Origin: Cohnella algarum
GTDB taxonomy: Bacteria > Bacillota > Bacilli > Paenibacillales > Paenibacillaceae
NCBI RefSeq assembly: GCF_016937515.1
Contig: NZ_JAFHKM010000002.1
Location: forward strand, 4,521,001-4,585,000
Reading direction: 5' to 3'
Length of the DNA: 64,000 nt
Part shown: piece by piece, positions 60,915-64,000 of the stretch
How the letters are laid out: each line of letters opens with the position of its first letter
How positions within the stretch are numbered: the stretch's first letter is position 1
The notes under the pieces: model-generated
Told to the model about the DNA's origin: nothing
The model's database searches: none
What the model saw: only the letters and a program-made list of their open reading frames with translations
Translations under genes and position numbers: made by a program

Positions 60915-62300
60915 ATGGCGTTCGAAGGATTGACGACGCGCCTGCAGAATGTGTTCGGCAAACTGCGGGGCAAGGGCAAGCTGTCGGAAGACGACGTAAA
61001 CGAAGCGATGCGCGAGGTCAGGCTGGCGCTGCTCGAGGCGGACGTCAACTTTAAAGTCGTCAAGGATTTCATCGCGAAGGTGAAGGAGAAAGCCGTCGGA
61101 GCCGAAGTCCAGAAGAGCTTCACTCCCGGCATGGTCGTCGTCGACATCGTTCACAAGGAATTGATCGAGCTGATGGGCGGCACGCAGGCGAAGCTCGCCA
61201 AGTCGAACAAGCCTCCGACGATCGTGCTGATGGCCGGTTTGCAAGGCGCGGGCAAAACGACGCTCACCGGGAAGCTCGCGAAGCTTTTGCAATCGCAAAA
61301 TCATAAGCCGCTGCTCGTGGCCGGCGATATTTACCGCCCCGCGGCGATCAAGCAGCTGGAAGTGCTGGCCGGCCAAATCGGCGTTCCGGTGTTCACGCTC
61401 GGCGATCGGGTAAGTCCCGTGGAGATCGCGAAGCAGGGAGTGCAGCTCGCGAAGGAGCAGGGCAACGATTACGTGCTCATCGATACGGCGGGCCGGCTTC
61501 AGATCGACGAAGCGCTCATGGAGGAGATCAAGCAAATCCATGCGGCGGTGAAGCCGGACGAGGTGCTGCTGGTCGTCGACGCGATGACGGGCCAGGAAGC
61601 CGTCAACGTCGCGAAAAGCTTTCACGAGCAGCTCGAGCTGACCGGCGTCGTGCTGACCAAGCTGGACGGCGACACGAGAGGCGGCGCGGCACTGTCGGTC
61701 AAGGCCGTCACCGGCTGTCCGATCAAGTTCGCCTCGATCGGCGAGAAGATCGACCAGCTCGAGCCGTTCCATCCCGACCGGATGGCTTCGCGGATTCTCG
61801 GCATGGGCGACATGCTGTCGCTGATCGAGAAGGCGCAGACGAACATCGACGCCGAGAAGGCGAAAGAGCTCGAGAAGAAAATGCGCACCGCCGACTTCAC
61901 GTTCGAGGATTTCCTCGAACAGATGGAGCAGGTGCGCAAGCTCGGACCGCTCGATCAGCTGCTCGACATGCTGCCCGGCATGAACAAAGTCAAAAACATG
62001 CCCAACTTCAAAATCGACGAGAAGCAAATCGCCCGCACCGAGGCGATCGTCAAGTCGATGACGAAGGCCGAAAAGCAAAAGCCGGATATCATCAACTACA
62101 GCCGCCGCAAGCGGATCGCGGCCGGCAGCGGAACGACGCTTGCCGACGTCAACAAGCTCATCCGGCAGTTCGAGGACATGAAGAAGATGATGAAGCAGTT
62201 TTCCGGCATGATGGGTCCCAAAGGCCCGAAGGGCGGAATGAAAGGCCTGAAAAACATGAAAAACATGCTCGGCGGCAAAAACATGAAGTTCCCGTTTTGA
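60915..62300 (+). CDS. ffh: Signal recognition particle protein Ffh
   Basis: A 461-residue SRP54 GTPase that binds signal peptides and 4.5S/6S RNA. N domain about 1-90; G domain with AGLQGAGKTTLTGKLA (about 107-122), DIYRPAAIKQL, DTAGRLQIDEALM and TKLDGDTRGGAAL. A Met-rich M domain (about 330-461) ends MKKMMKQFSGMMGPKGP followed by NMKNMLGG, the signal-sequence groove. Partner of FtsY encoded at 40235-41251. GGAGGGG precedes the ATG. Confidence 0.97.
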   Translation: MAFEGLTTRLQNVFGKLRGKGKLSEDDVNEAMREVRLALLEADVNFKVVKDFIAKVKEKAVGAEVQKSFTPGMVVVDIVHKELIELMGGTQAKLAKSNKPPTIVLMAGLQGAGKTTLTGKLAKLLQSQNHKPLLVAGDIYRPAAIKQLEVLAGQIGVPVFTLGDRVSPVEIAKQGVQLAKEQGNDYVLIDTAGRLQIDEALMEEIKQIHAAVKPDEVLLVVDAMTGQEAVNVAKSFHEQLELTGVVLTKLDGDTRGGAALSVKAVTGCPIKFASIGEKIDQLEPFHPDRMASRILGMGDMLSLIEKAQTNIDAEKAKELEKKMRTADFTFEDFLEQMEQVRKLGPLDQLLDMLPGMNKVKNMPNFKIDEKQIARTEAIVKSMTKAEKQKPDIINYSRRKRIAAGSGTTLADVNKLIRQFEDMKKMMKQFSGMMGPKGPKGGMKGLKNMKNMLGGKNMKFPF

Positions 62301-62340
62301 CCGCAGCCTGCGGATTATATTAAGGAGGTGAAAGTTTACT

Positions 62341-62613
62341 ATGGCAACTCGCATTCGTCTGAAACGCATCGGCGCCCACAAGGCTCCGTTCTACCGCGTA
62401 GTCGTATCCGACTCCCGTTCCCCGCGCGACGGCCGCTTCATCGAAGAGATCGGGATCTACAACCCGGTCGCTCAACCGGCCGAAGTGAAGATCGACGAGG
62501 AAAAAGCGCTGAAATGGCTGCAAAGCGGAGCGCAAGCTTCCGATACCGTTCGCAATCTTCTGAGCAACGCCGGCGTTCTGAAAAAATTCCACGAATCCAA
62601 GCTCCAGAAGTAA
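62341..62613 (+). CDS. rpsP: 30S ribosomal protein S16
   Basis: A 90-residue ribosomal protein: [20 protein letters not shown], then [19 protein letters not shown], are unmistakable S16 sequences. AAGGAGGTGA lies 8 nt upstream of the ATG, the strongest site in the area. It lies 40 nt after ffh, in the standard ffh-rpsP order. Confidence 0.98.
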   Translation: MATRIRLKRIGAHKAPFYRVVVSDSRSPRDGRFIEEIGIYNPVAQPAEVKIDEEKALKWLQSGAQASDTVRNLLSNAGVLKKFHESKLQK

Positions 62614-62639
62614 TGTCGGATTCCCGGAGGGCATAAACC

Positions 62640-62873
62640 ATGGAACAATTAATTCGGGTTATCGCCCGAGCTTTGGTGGATCATCCGGAAGACGTGCAGA
62701 TTCAGGTCAAGGAGGACGCGCGAGGCTTGGTGTACGAGCTTTCCGTTCACCCCGACGACGTCGGCAAAGTGATCGGGAAGCAGGGCCGCATCGCGAAAGC
62801 GATGCGCACCGTCGTCACTTCCGCCGCGGTCAAGGAGCGGAAGCGTGTCATCGTGGACATTATATCGGAATAA
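62640..62873 (+). CDS. khpA: KH-domain RNA-binding protein KhpA (YlqC)
   Basis: A 77-residue single KH domain. The RNA-binding GxxG loop is IGKQGRIAKAMRTVV (about 44-58). KhpA pairs with KhpB (Jag) and affects cell division and small-RNA biology in Firmicutes. It lies directly after rpsP. The YlqD gene that follows it in Bacillus is missing; rimM comes next after a terminator-like hairpin. Confidence 0.93.
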   Translation: MEQLIRVIARALVDHPEDVQIQVKEDARGLVYELSVHPDDVGKVIGKQGRIAKAMRTVVTSAAVKERKRVIVDIISE

Positions 62874-62886
62874 AGGGAAGAAGCGG

Positions 62887-62914
62887 GGTCCGGGCTGCAT
62901 GCCCGGACCTTTTT
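62887..62914 (+). terminator. Terminator between khpA and rimM
   Basis: A perfect 9-bp stem GGTCCGGGC-tgcat-GCCCGGACC followed by TTTTT, 13 nt after khpA. It would partly uncouple rimM-trmD from ffh-rpsP-khpA. Confidence 0.88.
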
Positions 62915-62949
62915 AGACTCATCTTAAAGAAAAGAAGGGAGCTGTTTCC

Positions 62950-63477
62950 GTGACGGAAGAGCGTTTGCTCAATGTCGGCAAAATCGTCAACACTCACGGC
63001 ATCCGCGGCGAGCTTAAAGTGTGGCCGCAAACGGATTTTCCGGACGTGCGCTTCCGTAACGGAAGCCGCTTGCTGCTCTGTCCGCCGGAGGCGGCAGCCG
63101 GCGAGTCGATCGAAGTGGAAGTGCAGAGCGCCCGCGAGCAAAAAAAACTGTTCGTCCTCAAGCTCAGAGGCTACGACCACATCAACCTCGTCGAGAAGTA
63201 CAAAGGCTGGGAACTGAAGGTTTCTAACGAAGACCGGGTCGAGCTGGAAGAAGGCGAGTACTACTTGCGGGACATTATCGGCGCGGAGGCCGTGACGGAA
63301 GACGGAGAGAAGCTCGGGTTCATTTCCGACGTGCTGTCGCCGGGCGCGAACGACGTATGGGTCGTCAAACGCCCGAAAGGCGGCGACCTGCTGCTCCCGG
63401 TCATCGACGACGTCATTCTGGAGGTCGACGTGCCCGGCCGGCTCGTGAAGGTGCGTTTGATGGAAGGGCTGCTCTAA
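62950..63477 (+). CDS. rimM: Ribosome maturation factor RimM
   Basis: A 175-residue assembly factor that binds S19 during 16S maturation. The N-terminal [20 protein letters not shown] is the RimM signature; the C-terminal PRC-barrel domain is about 95-172 ([20 protein letters not shown], then [13 protein letters not shown]). It starts at GTG behind a GAAGGGAG site. trmD starts 1 nt after its stop. Confidence 0.95.
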   Translation: MTEERLLNVGKIVNTHGIRGELKVWPQTDFPDVRFRNGSRLLLCPPEAAAGESIEVEVQSAREQKKLFVLKLRGYDHINLVEKYKGWELKVSNEDRVELEEGEYYLRDIIGAEAVTEDGEKLGFISDVLSPGANDVWVVKRPKGGDLLLPVIDDVILEVDVPGRLVKVRLMEGLL

Positions 63478-63478
63478 C

Positions 63479-64000
63479 ATGCGAATCGACGTTTTGACCC
63501 TGTTTCCGGAAATGTTCGAAGGGGTGTTCGGCAGCAGCATTTTGGGGAAGGCGCGCGATCGGGGCAAGGTCAGCTTGGCCACGGTCAATTTTCGCGATTT
63601 CGCGACGAACAAGCACAATACGGTGGACGATACGCCCTATGGCGGCGGAGGAGGGATGGTGCTCAAGCCGGATCCGATCTTCGCGGCGGTGGAAGCCGTC
63701 GTCGAGTCCGCGCGGCAAGCCGCGAGCCCCGAAGCGAAGCCTCCCCGCGTCATTCTGATGTGTCCCCAGGGAGAACCGTTATCGCAGGCGAAAGCGCGGG
63801 AGCTCGCCCAAGAGGAGCATCTCGTTTTTATTTGCGGCCACTACGAGGGCTATGACGAACGGATCCGGGAGTTTCTCATTACGGACGAGCTGTCCATCGG
63901 GGATTACGTGCTGACCGGCGGCGAGCTGCCGGCGATGGTCGTCATCGATGCGGTCGTCCGGCTGCTCCCCGGCGTTCTCGGGAACGACCAATCGGCCCTT
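63479..64000 (+). CDS. trmD: tRNA (guanine-37-N1)-methyltransferase, 5' part
   Basis: The first 174 residues of a SPOUT methyltransferase that makes m1G37 and prevents frameshifting; the gene runs off the window. [20 protein letters not shown] opens the protein, [17 protein letters not shown] follows, and the SAM-binding trefoil knot is visible as [13 protein letters not shown] and [16 protein letters not shown]. Order rimM-trmD is standard. Confidence 0.96.
   Translation, partial: MRIDVLTLFPEMFEGVFGSSILGKARDRGKVSLATVNFRDFATNKHNTVDDTPYGGGGGMVLKPDPIFAAVEAVVESARQAASPEAKPPRVILMCPQGEPLSQAKARELAQEEHLVFICGHYEGYDERIREFLITDELSIGDYVLTGGELPAMVVIDAVVRLLPGVLGNDQSAL

Overview
The window reads as chromosome from a high-GC, spore-forming Firmicute of the Paenibacillaceae (Paenibacillus/Cohnella type). 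The core order rsmD-coaD-ylbJ-tmcAL-yceD-rpmF-fapR-plsX-fabH-fabD-fabG-acpP-fabF-rnc-smc-ftsY//ylxM-ffh-rpsP-khpA-rimM-trmD is a Bacillales backbone. FapR, SMC and YlbJ are present, promoters are SigA-like and ribosome binding sites are strong AGGAGG types. No rRNA, tRNA or CRISPR was seen.

Layout. 1-152: tail of a hydrolase gene. 249-15643: a DeoR-type repressor followed by a 14-gene catabolic operon. The operon encodes an amidohydrolase, a Rieske ferredoxin, a four-gene ABC importer, an acetamidase/formamidase, a Rieske oxygenase, a two-domain VOC (extradiol-type) enzyme, an FGGY sugar kinase, an SDR dehydrogenase, a gamma-glutamyltransferase-like protein, a HAD phosphatase and a BtpA-family protein. 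Both promoters carry phased TGAT boxes, so repressor and operon look like one regulon. I cannot name its substrate; it is the best candidate here for an undescribed pathway. 15.7-16.5 kb: non-coding 104-bp tandem repeats and dispersed palindromes. 17.2-19.3 kb: an SOS cassette (WYL-like protein, Y-family polymerase, unknown partner) behind two LexA boxes. 19.3-24.3 kb: L,D-transpeptidase, small unknown proteins, a YhaM-like nuclease, a decayed sugar-isomerase remnant, and an AT-richer beta-helix gene between 39-bp direct repeats.

24.3-41.3 kb is core: rRNA methylation, CoA synthesis, tRNA modification, ribosomal protein L32, the FapR-controlled fatty-acid operon, RNase III, SMC and FtsY. 41.4-60.4 kb is an accessory block inserted between ftsY and ylxM. 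It holds a MarR/MFS efflux pair, a purine-degradation cluster (PucR, deaminases, XdhC, nucleoside-type ABC importer, three-subunit xanthine dehydrogenase, OHCU decarboxylase, HIU hydrolase; no urate oxidase seen), repeat-rich DNA with phased A-tracts, and an intact ISLre2-type insertion sequence with a 9-bp target duplication. 60.4-64.0 kb resumes the core with ylxM-ffh-rpsP-khpA-rimM-trmD.

How the genes work together: the 5' operon imports and oxidises an unknown, probably aromatic or amide-containing compound. The purine cluster imports purines or nucleosides and carries guanine to xanthine and urate, then HIU towards allantoin. Three genes (fapR, pucR and one permease gene) each carry an apparent one-base G-run deletion. 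The shared pattern suggests sequence error more than three independent mutations.
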